From Neodontobutis hainanensis (taxonomy: Eukaryota; Chordata; Actinopteri; Gobiiformes; Odontobutidae), in NCBI GenBank assembly GCA_024349245.1, contig JALDNG010000041.1, positions 6,069,001 through 6,133,000 on the forward strand: a stretch of 64,000 nt of DNA, in the 5' to 3' direction. Below, in pieces: positions 1 through 10,373 of this stretch. The translations under genes were made by a program, and so were the position numbers. Position 1 is the first letter of the stretch. The number at the start of each line of letters is the position of its first letter. Below the pieces are notes generated by a model. The model ran no database searches and had not been told where the DNA came from. It saw only the letters and a program-made list of their open reading frames with translations.

Positions 1-46
1 AGAGCAATGCTGTTGACAATTTAATTCCTTTGTTTTTGTTTTTTAG

Positions 47-262
47 GAGGTGGACTCCCCGGTCGATGGAAAGAGTTCCAGTTTAACTTCTGAAACGCAA
101 CAGTTAAAACAATGAGCTTGTTTGCATTTGCTTGTAAATCCTTAAGCGGTTACAGTCCAAACAACTCGTGTATAGCAATAACAACCTCAGTCTGTCACTC
201 TGCAGTCATGTGTCAGTATTTGGATGTAAACTCTTTGTGCAATAAATGTTTTTTAAGACTTG
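47..262 (+). CDS. Terminal exon (partial) of an unidentified upstream gene
   Basis: A pyrimidine-rich tract ending in TTTTAG at 41-46 looks like a 3' splice site. The reading frame that starts at the first exon base (GAG) stays open for 22 codons and stops with TGA at 113-115. The resulting C-terminus is hydrophilic and rich in Ser, Thr and Gln (it ends ETQQLKQ). An AATAAA signal at 241-246 followed by a GT-rich stretch fits a real 3' end, so the untranslated part is about 150 bases. The rest of the gene lies left of the window. I do not recognise the protein, and the entry phase is inferred only from which frame gives a clean end. If the true phase differs, the tail sequence changes. The exon call rests on splice and polyadenylation signals alone. 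Confidence 0.4.
241..246 (+). terminator. Polyadenylation signal AATAAA
   Basis: A canonical hexamer 126 bases after the TGA at 113-115, followed within 30 bases by a GT-rich segment typical of a downstream element. It probably ends the transcript of the terminal exon at 47. Confidence 0.5.
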
Positions 263-1530
263 GATGTGTCTTCTAGTGATCCCATCTTTTTTTGTAAAGC
301 TCTAACTACAAGGACATCTTACATTTTAATAACTATGCTTGGTAAAGTTGAATTATTAAATCACTTTGTTTCTGAAATAAAAAAAACATTCCCACATAAC
401 AGACAACATAGGCACTTTGTATGAACAGCTTCATGTTACGGTTTAGTCCAGTCCCTTTCTTGCAGAGTCTTGTTCAAATTTCTTTTCCTCTGTCCACTCC
501 CAACTGATCCCAAAAACACACCCATTTATTTCACTGTAAACCCTGTCAGGGCGTGTGTGTTCTGGACGCACCTGTGAGGAATTTTTGAAGCAACCGTTTC
601 TACTGTTTTCTGTCATGACACGTACAATGTTTGGTCAACGTCCAGGATAAGTCATTCAGACACTGAAGTGTCATATGTGACTCGGATCAAGTGAAGGTAA
701 GACGGGTGGAAGGTGGTGAGTTTAGTGTGGCTTTGGAGGGGAAAAAAACAGGCAGCTATTTACAGGTTTCAACTTTCTTCCTCTTCCCTTTAGTTTTAGA
801 TTCCATCACTGAAAGAGGAAGAATAACAACTACATTGGACTAGACTTCAAAATTTCATTCCTCAGGAAAAACTAACACTTAAAAAACCTACATTGCTGGC
901 AAGTATAAATGTTCTTTCTGTGGTTTTAAGACTTTGAGTTGTATGTTTTAGCCCAGAGCAATTTAAGAACCTGAATGACTGGATGCTTTCAAACTCACGT
1001 GAACTCTTAACAAAGCATGCTTCTGCTATATTGGGTTCCTTGTCTCTTCTTAAAGCCATCACTACCTTTTGATGTTACAAACAAAACTTGAGATTACTAC
1101 CAATCTCCAAACATCAAGTTTTGTTTTGCCTGTTTAACTTTTCTTTTCGATGCCAGATGAAAATGTTGGTTATTTGTTTGAGATGATTTACAAGTAAAAT
1201 TGAGTCGGCTGCTCTAGAAACACACCCAGTCAGTCACCTCCACTTGAAAAAGGAACATTATTCTCTTTGAGTGTTTCTTCTGAAAGGCTTAAAACAACTC
1301 TCTCTAGACACACAAAGTCTAAAACAGACATTCTGCTGCAAAACTCACATCGGACTGTGAATTTGTGTTGACATGATGCGTTCAGGGTCAATAGTTTAGT
1401 TGAAGCTATTGTGCGACACAACTAAGAGTCCAGAGTGGAGTGTCTGTCAAAGAACGGTTCTTTTCCGGTTTTATGTCGGGGCACTAAAAAATGAATTTAA
1501 TGCTCGGGCTACAATTTTTGGGGTAAAAAG
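263..1530. other. Intergenic, no gene seen
   Basis: AT-rich sequence with short reading frames only. No exon with credible splice sites and protein-like composition was found, and no start exon for the EGF-membrane gene downstream could be placed here. That gene must begin further left (overlapping the exon at 47), or have short exons that I cannot recognise. Confidence 0.4.
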
Positions 1531-1742
1531 TAGGGCTGCACAATTTTGGAAAATGTTCAACATACAATATCCTTTTTAAATATTGCAGGAGCGAAACCAG
1601 TATCAAAGATAATGCTAGAACTAAACCAGGATTAAAAAGGTCTAAACGGAGACTAAATGTAGAAATGAACCAGGTTTAAACCAGAACTTTTTTTCATTTG
1701 GACGCGCCACAATTTGTTTGGACAATTACTTGTGCAGCCCTT
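1531..1742. mobile_element. hAT-type MITE, about 212 bp
   Basis: The ends are inverted copies: TAGGGCTGCACAA at the left and its near complement TTGTGCAGCCCTT at the right. They are flanked by an imperfect 8-base duplication (GTAAAAAG at 1523-1530 and GTAGAAAA at 1743-1750, 6 of 8 matching). The GGGCTGCA-type end plus 8-base target duplication is the hAT pattern. The inside has no coding capacity, and the middle has loose repeats of an ACCAGG/CTAAAC type. It is a non-autonomous element. Confidence 0.6.
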
Positions 1743-1995
1743 GTAGAAAATTATAGTTTTACTTTAAGCATTAAGAGCCAATGTTTCATATATGACCAGG
1801 TAACAGAACAGAAATTCTACTGGTGTTATTATTCATGGCCTTAAAGCAGTATCGTTCAGAGGATAATGAAAGAAAGGTGGCATACAGGAAATACATGTTT
1901 TACATCCCTTTGTTTTTGTATCCTTTTGTTGTAGCTCCAGATTCTTCATTGTCTCCTCCACCATGTCCTTCTCTGTTCTGCCCCCTGCCCCCCAG

Positions 1996-2319
1996 CCCAG
2001 TGCAATCAACTTCAGCCTACCCACCTGCCTAGAGACGCAGTGCAGTGGGCACGGGACATGTGTGTCGCCCCCGGGTGGTGGCACAGATCTGGTTTGTGAG
2101 TGTGCGCTGGGCTACCGGGGCCAGTTCTGTGATGAGACGGTGAATGGGGCGCTCAGTGTGCCGCTGACAGTGAGTGTGATAGCAGTCCTCGCAGGTGTGC
2201 TCATCCTGGCCTTCGTCGTTGCCAAGATGAGACGGAGGCAGAAGAAGAAAAGAAGGTATACTAATTCCAAAGTTAAAACCAATAGGAATTATTACAACGT
2301 TGGCTTGACGCCAAAGTAG
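1996..2319 (+). CDS. C-terminal exon of an EGF-like single-pass membrane protein (partial)
   Basis: Two close splice acceptors are possible after a strong pyrimidine tract, ending at 1995 and 2000. The frame is open upstream to 1963 and beyond, so the exon could also start near 1935. From about 2020 it encodes one EGF-like module with six cysteines in the usual spacing (CLETQC, CSGHGTC-like start, then CECALGYRGQFC). A hydrophobic helix of about 23 residues follows (roughly 2155-2220), then a strongly basic stop-transfer tail (MRRRQKKKRR) and a short tail rich in Asn and Tyr, with TAG at 2317-2319. This gives an extracellular EGF, one membrane pass and a cytoplasmic tail of about 35 residues. 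The tail could be alternatively spliced, because AG|GTATAC inside it (2254/2255) is a fair donor. I do not recognise the family. Upstream exons were not found. Confidence 0.6.
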   Translation, partial: PSAINFSLPTCLETQCSGHGTCVSPPGGGTDLVCECALGYRGQFCDETVNGALSVPLTVSVIAVLAGVLILAFVVAKMRRRQKKKRRYTNSKVKTNRNYYNVGLTPK

Positions 2320-2797
2320 ATATTACCAGTGTTTCCTCAAAGGGGGGGGGGGTCTGGGAAACCACACAATTTATCTTTTCATCAGTGAATGAATGTTTGA
2401 GGTGGTTCATGTGCATTAGTAGAAACCACTAACTGTATTAAAAGCAGGTGGAAACGATCTAGTCGGATGCATACCTCTGTCTTTGTTCTCCACTTTAAGA
2501 TTGATTGGATAATGACTTGTCGTTTTTAGGTCACTTAGTCATACTCTCACATGACGGAAAACTGAGAAGGTGCGGTTTCCCTTAAAGCTGTTCGAGATGT
2601 GACATTGTGACCTAATGATCTGACACTTATTTTCCTCTTGGGTAAAAAGATTGACGTTCCTTACACATCAAACTTGACTGACTATGCATTTTTGTTTTGT
2701 TGGTAAACGTAACTGTACATGTAGTTAAACTAGATGCATCCTGTTTTTGACAAAGACCTTTTGTGATATGTTAGGAATGTTTTTACTGTGTTTGTGC

Positions 2798-2815
2798 AGG
2801 AGGAGTTCTGAATGA
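2798..2815 (+). other. Possible alternative terminal exon of the EGF-membrane gene
   Basis: A TGTGCAG acceptor-like site is followed by GAGGAGTTCTGAATGA. If the donor-like AG|GTATAC at 2254/2255 in the EGF exon were used, the frame would continue with three or four residues (RRSSE) to a TGA. The exon is very short, so the support is weak. A second, better acceptor lies at 3054. Confidence 0.2.
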
Positions 2816-3054
2816 ATGGCATGTACCCGTCATTCATCTCCTTCTGGCTCATAATGTTTTGTGAAACCAGAACAAAATTATTTTTGGGTGGTTTTCCTTG
2901 TCAACAGGAGACAACAGGCATTGAGACATAGCCACAACATCGCTGTGTAATGAGGAAGCCTCTCTTAACACTGCAGGTAGTCTGAATTTGAAAGCATCCC
3001 TCTGTAATCCCTGCCACAAAATAATCTTAAGTATTTTCTCTTTTTGTCTTGCAG

Positions 3055-3793
3055 GTCGACTTAGAGCCAGTACCATGAGTAGGAGCTTCTACTGGATTCA
3101 TTGCAGCATTTTTGCATAGTCTAAATCTGTGCACATTTGCATCCTGTTTTTTTTCTGTTGCCTTCTTATTGTGCTACCAAGAACACAGACCTTCATGTGA
3201 GAGATGAGAATAAGCTGGTAGTTACTCGGATAAGGAGATGTAGTGTAGTTCCTAACGACAGCAGTGATGTGGTAACAGTGGACCGTGACCATTGCTACCT
3301 CATGTGATGCCCTACGAAATCTCTGCACTTTAACCAGATCTCAGCAGGATGTATGAACTTTTCTGGTGCAGCGTAGGAAAAGTGTTTGGATTAAATATGC
3401 CTCAAAGTTCTACACACAGCTTCTCTTTATTAATCTGGTCAAAATAAAAAAGAATCTGGATGCATTAATAGGTTTCTTTACTAAAGCTCTGTTATTGTCC
3501 CATCTGTTGGACAATAACAGACTGACTAACAGATTTATTTATTTACATGTGTATATCCTGCATACTTCTATTTGTGACTAGAGTCTTCTAAAAGAGACAT
3601 GCGACATCTTGAACTGTAAATGACCTTAACCAACACTTATCCTGCAGAAGTATCCTCAGATCTGGTTCAGCTTCATTTTCTTCATTTCTCCAGATGTGAG
3701 CTTTTGGTTTCAGTGCCGTTTGAAACAGAATCCAAACAGTCATGTAGCTTGATTGTAAACCTTGCTTTTAAAAACCAGTTCCCTGTGTAAATA
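3055..3793 (+). other. Possible alternative 3' exon and UTR of the EGF-membrane gene
   Basis: A long pyrimidine tract ending TCTTGCAG at 3054 is a strong 3' splice site. Read in phase 0 it gives VDLEPVP and a stop (TGA at 3076-3078). Joined to the donor-like site at 2254/2255 it would stop after two residues. An AATAAA at 3788-3793 could end the transcript, with further AATAAA hexamers near 4144 and 4743. Transcript evidence would be needed to tell which 3' end is used. Confidence 0.3.
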
Positions 3794-5380
3794 AAAAAAA
3801 AAAACATTTTCTCCTGAATCACCATGATCCTAATGTAAACACCTCAGCACAAATGTGCTAGGTTTGATTACCAACAATTGTGATTCTGAGTTGTTTTTTT
3901 TTAAGCCCAGCACTGTGTCGGTTACATTTCCAGCAGGAGACACTTTGGCGGCTGGTTGAGGATGTACCGATAGCATAATGTGTTTACTAAACTCACTGTC
4001 ACACGAGGAAATGGGTGTTACTAGAAACAGGATGTTTAATGGTTTGTCCAAATTGGAATACACATTTGGTTCTTGGAAAGTAGAAGTAATTAACATTCTA
4101 AAAAGTACATCTGGTTTATGTATTTATATACATTTGCTAAAATAATAAAAGGCAGATTAAATAAGTCTTTAACCATCTTTTGTCTCTGGACATTTGTTTA
4201 ATGGAATATTTTTTTTTGCTGAATTTAGGCCAGATTGTGTATTTAATATTTCTTTAAAACTATATAGTGCCACCTGTGTCCCTTTGGCGTTTTTGTGTTT
4301 TGTTTTTTGTTGACACTCACCAGAGCTACTTTTCCAAAACGTACAATTTGCATGAGATGAAAAAACAAATAGTTTTTTTTTTGTTGTTTTTCATAGAAAC
4401 TCAAACTCTTTAAACCCTAAAGCTGGTGTTTAAGGGGTTAAAATTTCAGAAAATTATTACATTTGGGATGTTTGAGGACTAACGTTAATGCAATTGATAA
4501 AACAAATTGAAAATAATGTTGCCTTATTTTTATGCCAATATTTTGAGTATTTTTTTTATTTATTTTTTTTTGTGGGTGTCCAAGTGACTCGGGTGGACCA
4601 CAAACTGAAGGCATCCCAATGGTTAAAGCCTTTATGCACATGTGGTCATAGCAGCGTATGCAACTTAACTTGGTTTCTTACAGAGATCTGTCACTTCACA
4701 ACCAAATGAAACTCTTTGATGACATTGATGTATAGTGTGTGACAATAAATCAATGTCCTTTATCAATCAGTGTCCATGTCATCTTCTGTTGCACCCTAAA
4801 TGTTGCTTTGACCTTAACACCACTAAGCCTGTACTATGGCCAGTAATATTTAATGGGCAGATCTCCAAATGGCACAGACACCGAAAGTGGCAAAAAAATT
4901 CCTGCTGCAAGATTTATGCTCAGATAAATACCGAAACTATTCAATCATATTGTGCTGTAGTCACAATGGGTCACTTTATCTGAATTATCAGTACTCCACA
5001 AAGGACACTATTCTACTTTCCTTCATACTTAACCTGCCCCAAATCAAATATTTACTTTGCTCATGTTGCTGTAGTCCCAAAAAGTATAGCTGATGGCTCA
5101 AATTTGTATCACAGCACTTGTTTCTGCAGCTGTTAACAAAAGGCTTTTGATGGCCAATTATTCCCCACATTGTATTAGTTTTGTCTGCCATTTAAAAAAA
5201 CAAAACAAAACAGTTAGCACATAAGAGGAAATGTTGTCAGACAGGTAAAAGGTGTGTGTATAGAAGCCAACCTCTCCGACCGGTCAGTCCACATTTACAT
5301 CAGACACACATCATTGTAAAACTGAAGCTTGTCTGTCTGAACTAACCAGATCTAAACCTAAAACTCATTTGCCGTAAGAA
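3794..5380. other. Intergenic between the EGF-membrane gene and cldn23, no gene seen
   Basis: AT-rich, with several T and A runs and extra AATAAA hexamers that may serve as distal polyadenylation sites of the plus-strand gene. The reading frames are short and have no protein-like composition. Confidence 0.4.
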
Positions 5381-5415
5381 CACACTGATGTCGAGAGAAT
5401 TTGAAACGGTGCAAA

Positions 5416-5421
5416 TTTATT
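5416..5421 (-). terminator. cldn23: Polyadenylation signal candidate for cldn23
   Basis: On the minus strand this reads AATAAA, about 510 bases after the claudin stop codon. Another minus-strand AATAAA occurs near 5510. Either would give a 3' UTR of 0.4-0.5 kb, normal for a claudin. Confidence 0.35.
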
Positions 5422-5930
5422 CAGCAGCACTAACAAACATCCCAAACCAGTAAGAATGGTCCCATCCGGATGCCTCATTGTTAAAGTGCATACAGTATTT
5501 ACAAAAAGATTTATTTTTAGCCACATTTCCTTTCAAGAAAAACTATTTACAGAAAGAGTCGAGTTAGATTTGCAGAACACAAAGCAGTCATTATCGTTGC
5601 CTTCACTCGCATTTCTCATTATAAATATTCTCTTTCAAGAACCACCAAAATTCAAATAAGACTTTGATCTCCTGCTAAACTGCAGTACTGGCAGTCTTAA
5701 ACACTACAATACTCATTAAGGCATTTGCACTGATTCAGCTTCATATATTCTCTTCTATTGCATCTTCCAAACATGTGTCACAATACTTCATGTATCAGTC
5801 AAAAGCCTGTGGACTAAGGTTTGTTGTTGTAAATGACTGATATGTTGTTTCCAATTCTGAGTATCCCCTACTCATGTCCATGTGAGTCCCCTCCTGCCTA
5901 CTGATGCTGGACACGTCCTCCACATCCTCC

Positions 5931-6764
5931 TCAGAGGTCTGCGTCGTAAGGCCTGCCGCCGTACGAGGTGTCCGCAGTCCTGGCCGGCCTGGCCGGAGTC
6001 CTGGCCGGAGTCCTGGTCGGAGTCTTGGCTCGCGGGAACGACACGTCGTCCTCTGCGGAGTCTCTGGAGTAGGGCACGCTGCTGGCCTCGCTGCGTGGCC
6101 GGCTCATCCTGGGCACTTCCATGCGCCGGGGTGGTTCCTTCTGGTGCCTGAAGTGGGGCCTCGCTTCTTCCACCCGCACCTCGCCTCTGTTCTTGCCCCC
6201 GCAGCACCGGCAGATGCCTATGAACATGACGAACCCGGCCAGCACTTCGAAGATGCCGCCTATGTATCCCAGGACGATGCAGTAGCCCACTCCTATTGTG
6301 GTATAGGTCGTGACCGTGGGGATGTTACCCATGATGTTTGTGTACCAGGCGATGGGGATGATGGTCATGACCCCGGAGAGGAAGATAAGGATTCCTCCCA
6401 GACCTGCTATGATCCAGTTGGGTCTGTCCCTCCAGCAGCGCACCCCTGGGATGGCCACTGCCAAACCGATGAGAGTGACCACCAGGGAGGCCACCATGAG
6501 CCCCTGCGCCACGGGGATGATGTTGGTTTTGGAATCGATGGTGCTGTTGAAATACTTGGCGTCTGCTTGGCCGCATTGGCGGGTGGTTGAAACCGTACTG
6601 GAGATGCAGATGTCCCAGATGCCCTGCTCGAACACGTCGCTAGTAGGACGGCCGGGTATGCTGTTCAGGGTCCTCCAGTTTGGTGCCACGGTGGCGACCA
6701 GATCTAGAATCCATCCGCACGGGGATAAGACCAAGCCGAAGATGAAGATCCCGGGAGTCCGCAT
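5931..6764 (-). CDS. cldn23: Claudin-23-like tight-junction protein
   Basis: A single open frame of 277 codons with no intron. Claudins are four-pass proteins that polymerise in tight-junction strands and set paracellular permeability. The claudin signature W-GLW-C-C is present in the first loop as W30, G48-I49-W50, C53 and C64. Hydrophobic segments lie at about 6-28, 83-105, 117-138 and 160-185. The MRTP start and the GVRCW...PN motif after helix 2 resemble human CLDN23, as does the acidic end with a final Leu (DADL here, DSDL in human). The linkage CLDN23-TNKS is also conserved in human. N73 in the first loop is a possible glycosylation site. The long cytoplasmic tail (about 90 residues) is Arg/Pro-rich, with a TPARTPARPAR stretch from 15-base DNA repeats. 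An in-frame ATG 13 codons upstream (6803) has a better -3 base, so a 290-residue form is possible. I chose the start by family length. Confidence 0.88.
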   Translation of the reverse strand: MRTPGIFIFGLVLSPCGWILDLVATVAPNWRTLNSIPGRPTSDVFEQGIWDICISSTVSTTRQCGQADAKYFNSTIDSKTNIIPVAQGLMVASLVVTLIGLAVAIPGVRCWRDRPNWIIAGLGGILIFLSGVMTIIPIAWYTNIMGNIPTVTTYTTIGVGYCIVLGYIGGIFEVLAGFVMFIGICRCCGGKNRGEVRVEEARPHFRHQKEPPRRMEVPRMSRPRSEASSVPYSRDSAEDDVSFPRAKTPTRTPARTPARPARTADTSYGGRPYDADL

Positions 6765-7030
6765 AGACAGGCGGATCCACTCCTGCGCTCGGCGGTTAGG
6801 CATGACTCCTGCTGCGACGCTTCTGTGCTTCTGCGGTCACTGTGGACGTGTGTGTGTGGTTCTGTCCCACTGCAGACGCTTTTTGAGACACCGCACTTTG
6901 ACAGGTGTTGCTTGAAAAGAAACAAGTCTGACTGAAACTTGGGGAAGGGGGCGTGGTTTTAGCCGCCAAAATAGGACAGGTGTGTCACGCAATGCGCACG
7001 AGCAGGACGGAGGGCAGACGGGAGTTTCGA
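6765..7030 (-). promoter_or_regulatory. cldn23: cldn23 5' leader and likely promoter
   Basis: The DNA upstream of the claudin frame is GC-richer than the surrounding intergenic DNA. It contains GGGGGCGTGG at about 6948, a KLF/SP-type box, and CACCTG-type boxes nearby (ACAGGTGT). No TATA box is obvious. Placement is by position only. Confidence 0.35.
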
Positions 7031-7827
7031 CCAGGGTTTTATGATGTAGCCTAAATCAATACAAATATGAGCCACAAGAAACCATTGAGGAGCCAATATG
7101 AATATTTTTTAGCCTAAAACATACGAGAACGTGCAATAACTGGTTGCCACAACTAAATCTGAAAACAAGTTCTTAATTTGTCTTTTATTTCTCTGAAGCA
7201 CTTTGAATGACCCAGTGAAGAAATTGTATAACCTTGCCTCGCAAAAAAGTAAAATACTAATAAATAAAAAAGGATAATGTTCTAATATATTGGTCCTAAT
7301 TGTCCCGTGTCACATTTCTGACCTGGTTTCTTCTGACATAAAGACTCACTTTTGAAAAATGTCACTCAAGAATGTAGTTCTGCAGGAACAAACAACACCC
7401 ATGATGTTCGTTGCTTTGCATCTTTAATATGTCACTCTATCTTTCTATCGGCATTGCTTTTAGTTTTAATGCTGTGTTTCCTCAGGGTTTCCTCTTGAGT
7501 CAGTAACTTAACTGTGATACCCTAACTACAATCTGTGTCCTTGGTAGACACACACAAAAAAACACAACCACATATTACACTTTAATTTGTCTCACTTATT
7601 AGACCCATTAGTGGATAATTATGTTCTTATCTTAAAGGTCAGGTGCAGTTTTAGGTGGATCCTGGACCTAGTTTTGGACATTTAACTATACACTTCATTT
7701 TGGCAGAAGTGCAGAACTCAGTGTTCACAAACTGTTGTAAAACCAACTAATTGAACAAAGAATAAAGAAATGTATTTCAGAAAGAGACCGAGATAAAACC
7801 AGGGCTTGATACATCAGAACACAGGGT
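7031..7827. other. Intergenic, no gene seen
   Basis: AT-rich sequence between the claudin promoter and the minisatellite. No exon, RNA gene or clear element was recognised. Confidence 0.4.
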
Positions 7828-9144
7828 AGTCCAGTCGTAGACCAGGTCCAGACTCATGGAGGTCAGTGTTTGGTGAAGGAGGTGGAGTTAGTCCAGTCTT
7901 AGACCAGGTCCAGACTCATGGAGGTCAGTGTTTGGTGAAGGAGGCGGAGTTAGTCCAATCTTAGACCAGGTCCAGACCCATGGAGGTCAGTGTTTGGTGA
8001 AGGAGGTGGAGTTAGTCCAGTCTTAGACCAGGTCCAGACTCATGGAGGTCAGTGTTTGGTGAAGGAGGCGGAGTTAGTCCAGTCGTAGACCAGGTCCAGA
8101 CTCATGGAGGTCAGTGTTTGAAGGAGACAGAGTTAGTCCAGTCTTAGACCAGGTCCAGACTCATGGAGGTCAGTGTTTGAAGGAGACAGAGTTAGTCCAG
8201 TCTTAGACCAGGTCCAGACTCATGGAGGTCAGTGTTTGAAGGAGACAGAGTTAGTCCAGTCTTAGACCAGGTCCAGGCTCATGGAGGTCAGTGTTTGAAG
8301 GAGACAGAGTTAGTCCAGTCTTAGACCAGGTCCAGACTCATGGAGGTCAGTGTTTGAAGGAGACAGAGTTAGTCCAGTCTTAGACCAGGTCCAGACTCAT
8401 GGAGGTCAGTGTTTGAAGGAGACGGAGTTAGTCCAGTTGTAGACCAGGTCCAGACTCATGGAGGTCAGTGTTTGGTGAAGGAGACGGAGTTAGTCCAGTC
8501 TTAGACCAGGTCCAGACTCATGGAGGTCAGAGTTTGAAGGAGACGGAGTTAGTCCAGTCTTAGACCAGGTCCAGACTCATGGAGATCAGTGATTGGTGGA
8601 GACAGAGTTAGTCCAGTCATAGACCAGGTCCAGACCCACAGAGGTCAGTGTTTGGTGAAGGAGGCGGAGTTAGTCCAGTCGTAGACCAGGTCCAGACCCA
8701 CGGAGGTCAGTGTTTGGTGAAGGAGACAGAGTTAGTCCAATCTTAGACCAGGTCCAGACCCATGGAGATCAGTGTTTGGTGAAGGAGACGGAGTTAGTCC
8801 AGTCTTAGACCAGGTCCAGACCCACGGAGGTCAGTGTTTGGTGAAGGAGACAGAGTTAGTCCAGTTGTAGACCAGGTCCAGACCCATGGAGGTCAGTGTT
8901 TGGTGAAGGAGGTGGAGTTAGTCCAGTCTTAGACCAGGTCCAGACTCATGGAGGTCAGTGTTTGGTGAAGGAGACAGAGTTAGTCCAGTTGTAGACCAGG
9001 TCCAGACTCACGGAGGTCAGTGTTTGGTGAAGGAGACAGAGTTAGTCCAATCTTAGACCAGGTCCAGACCCATGGAGGTCAGTGTTTGAAGGAGATGGAG
9101 TTAGTCCAGTCTTAGACCAGGTCCAGACTCATGGAGGTCAGTGT
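7828..9144. repeat. Minisatellite: about 22 copies of a 59-62 bp unit
   Basis: A head-to-tail array whose unit starts AGTCCAGTCTTAGACCAGG and continues with a TCCAGACTCATGGAGGTCAG core. Two length classes alternate in blocks: 62-base units with GTTTGGTGAAGGAG and 59-base units with GTTTGAAGGAG. The short class forms a nearly uniform block at about 8100-8460, a sign of recent local expansion. Copies differ by scattered substitutions (CTTAG/CGTAG/TTGTAG, ACTCATGG/ACCCACGG). There is no open frame across the array and no unique spacer. The last unit is cut off at 9144. Confidence 0.95.
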
Positions 9145-9298
9145 GGAGGTTTGTTTTTGGCTTATGGTTCATGCATCTTCTGGTTAAAAGATACATAGTT
9201 ATTTTAAAGCAGGGCCTTTGTCAAAGAGGACCATTTGAGAAAGGTCCAAGTTTTTTTTTCACAACCATTAGTAAGTTACATATAATATATTCTTTTTT

Positions 9299-9362
9299 AT
9301 ATATATATATATAGCGCTTTTCCACCTAGGCACTTAAAGCGCAGTAGGCACTCAAAGCGCAC
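9299..9362 (-). repeat. SINE 3'-tail fragment
   Basis: Read on the minus strand it contains GCGCTTTGAGTGCCTA followed by a GAAAAGCGCTATATATA end. This matches the tail of the SINE copy at 33.0 kb. The tRNA-like head is absent, so this is a truncated copy. It ends in a short AT run. Confidence 0.5.
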
Positions 9363-10373
9363 TGACAATTGACAGCAGATATTTTTTTACAATGATGAAA
9401 CAATTGCAATTAAAAATGGCAGTGTAACTTAAGGCCAGGAGTGAACAGGCCCTAACACATTTTTAATACTTCTTTCACATCTGGGGAGTTTGAACATAAA
9501 AACAAACTGTGTAAAATACTTCAAACTGACATAAAGATGGATCTTGACCTCATAACACGAGTTGAGCCAGCCTAAAGGGTTCTTTTAAATCTCAAAGACA
9601 TATATGCTTGATGTGCCCCAGGCTCTTTACACATGACGAGCCCACTCTTGAATTACAAGATTAAAGGTCCACATGCACCATCGTTAACATTTGCATTCAG
9701 GTGTGCTTAACTCCCCAAAGCTCAGCTCCCTGAGTATCATCCAACATCGATACCTCCTCTCTTACTCTACTTTCACAGCCATCAGCTTGAGTGCAGCAGG
9801 TTGATTGCTTTTCCAAAGGACTGAACGATCCGCTGAGAACAGCTGGTGTTCCACCCTGAGAGTCCTTTTTGATCACCTCAGCTCCCACTGGCCATGGCTC
9901 ATTGAGACTCACATGCACTTATTTTGTTTGTCCATACCAAAATATGATCACATCACAGAAGTGTTTTCTCTCATGACTTGTTATCTATTTTCCAACTCAG
10001 TTTCAAAGAAGATTTCAAAATGAGTATAATTTGAATTATACACAGTGGCTTTGTTTCATTCCAAGAATTGTTTAGATCCTGGATTTGACACAGACGGCGG
10101 TTGGAACAAGTTTAAGAGGTATGTTGATCAACCAGACAGAACTTTGCATACTCATCTCACGAGCGTGCCGTCTAGTTAAATTCCCATCAAGGCTGCACCG
10201 ACGTCGACCTAAAGCCTAAAGTTACTGACATTCAGAATACACCTTTGAGAAACAGAAGGTACCAGAGGGTGTCACAAAAATAAAACCCTGTCAAGTCTTA
10301 ATATGTAGCCTTGTATAGTCTATATAATATGAAAAGTGTTAGCATGCTTCATTAACCTACTCCAGAAATAAGC
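9363..10373. other. Intergenic, no gene seen
   Basis: Moderately AT-rich. It contains only short reading frames on both strands and no recognised element. Confidence 0.4.

Noticed and set aside
5904..6915. Long plus-strand frames opposite the claudin gene
   Set aside because: Shadows of the GC-rich minus-strand claudin frame, with no domain of their own.
7828..9144. Regular array that could be taken for a CRISPR or coding repeat
   Set aside because: Units follow each other without unique spacers, the host is a vertebrate, and no frame stays open. It is a minisatellite.
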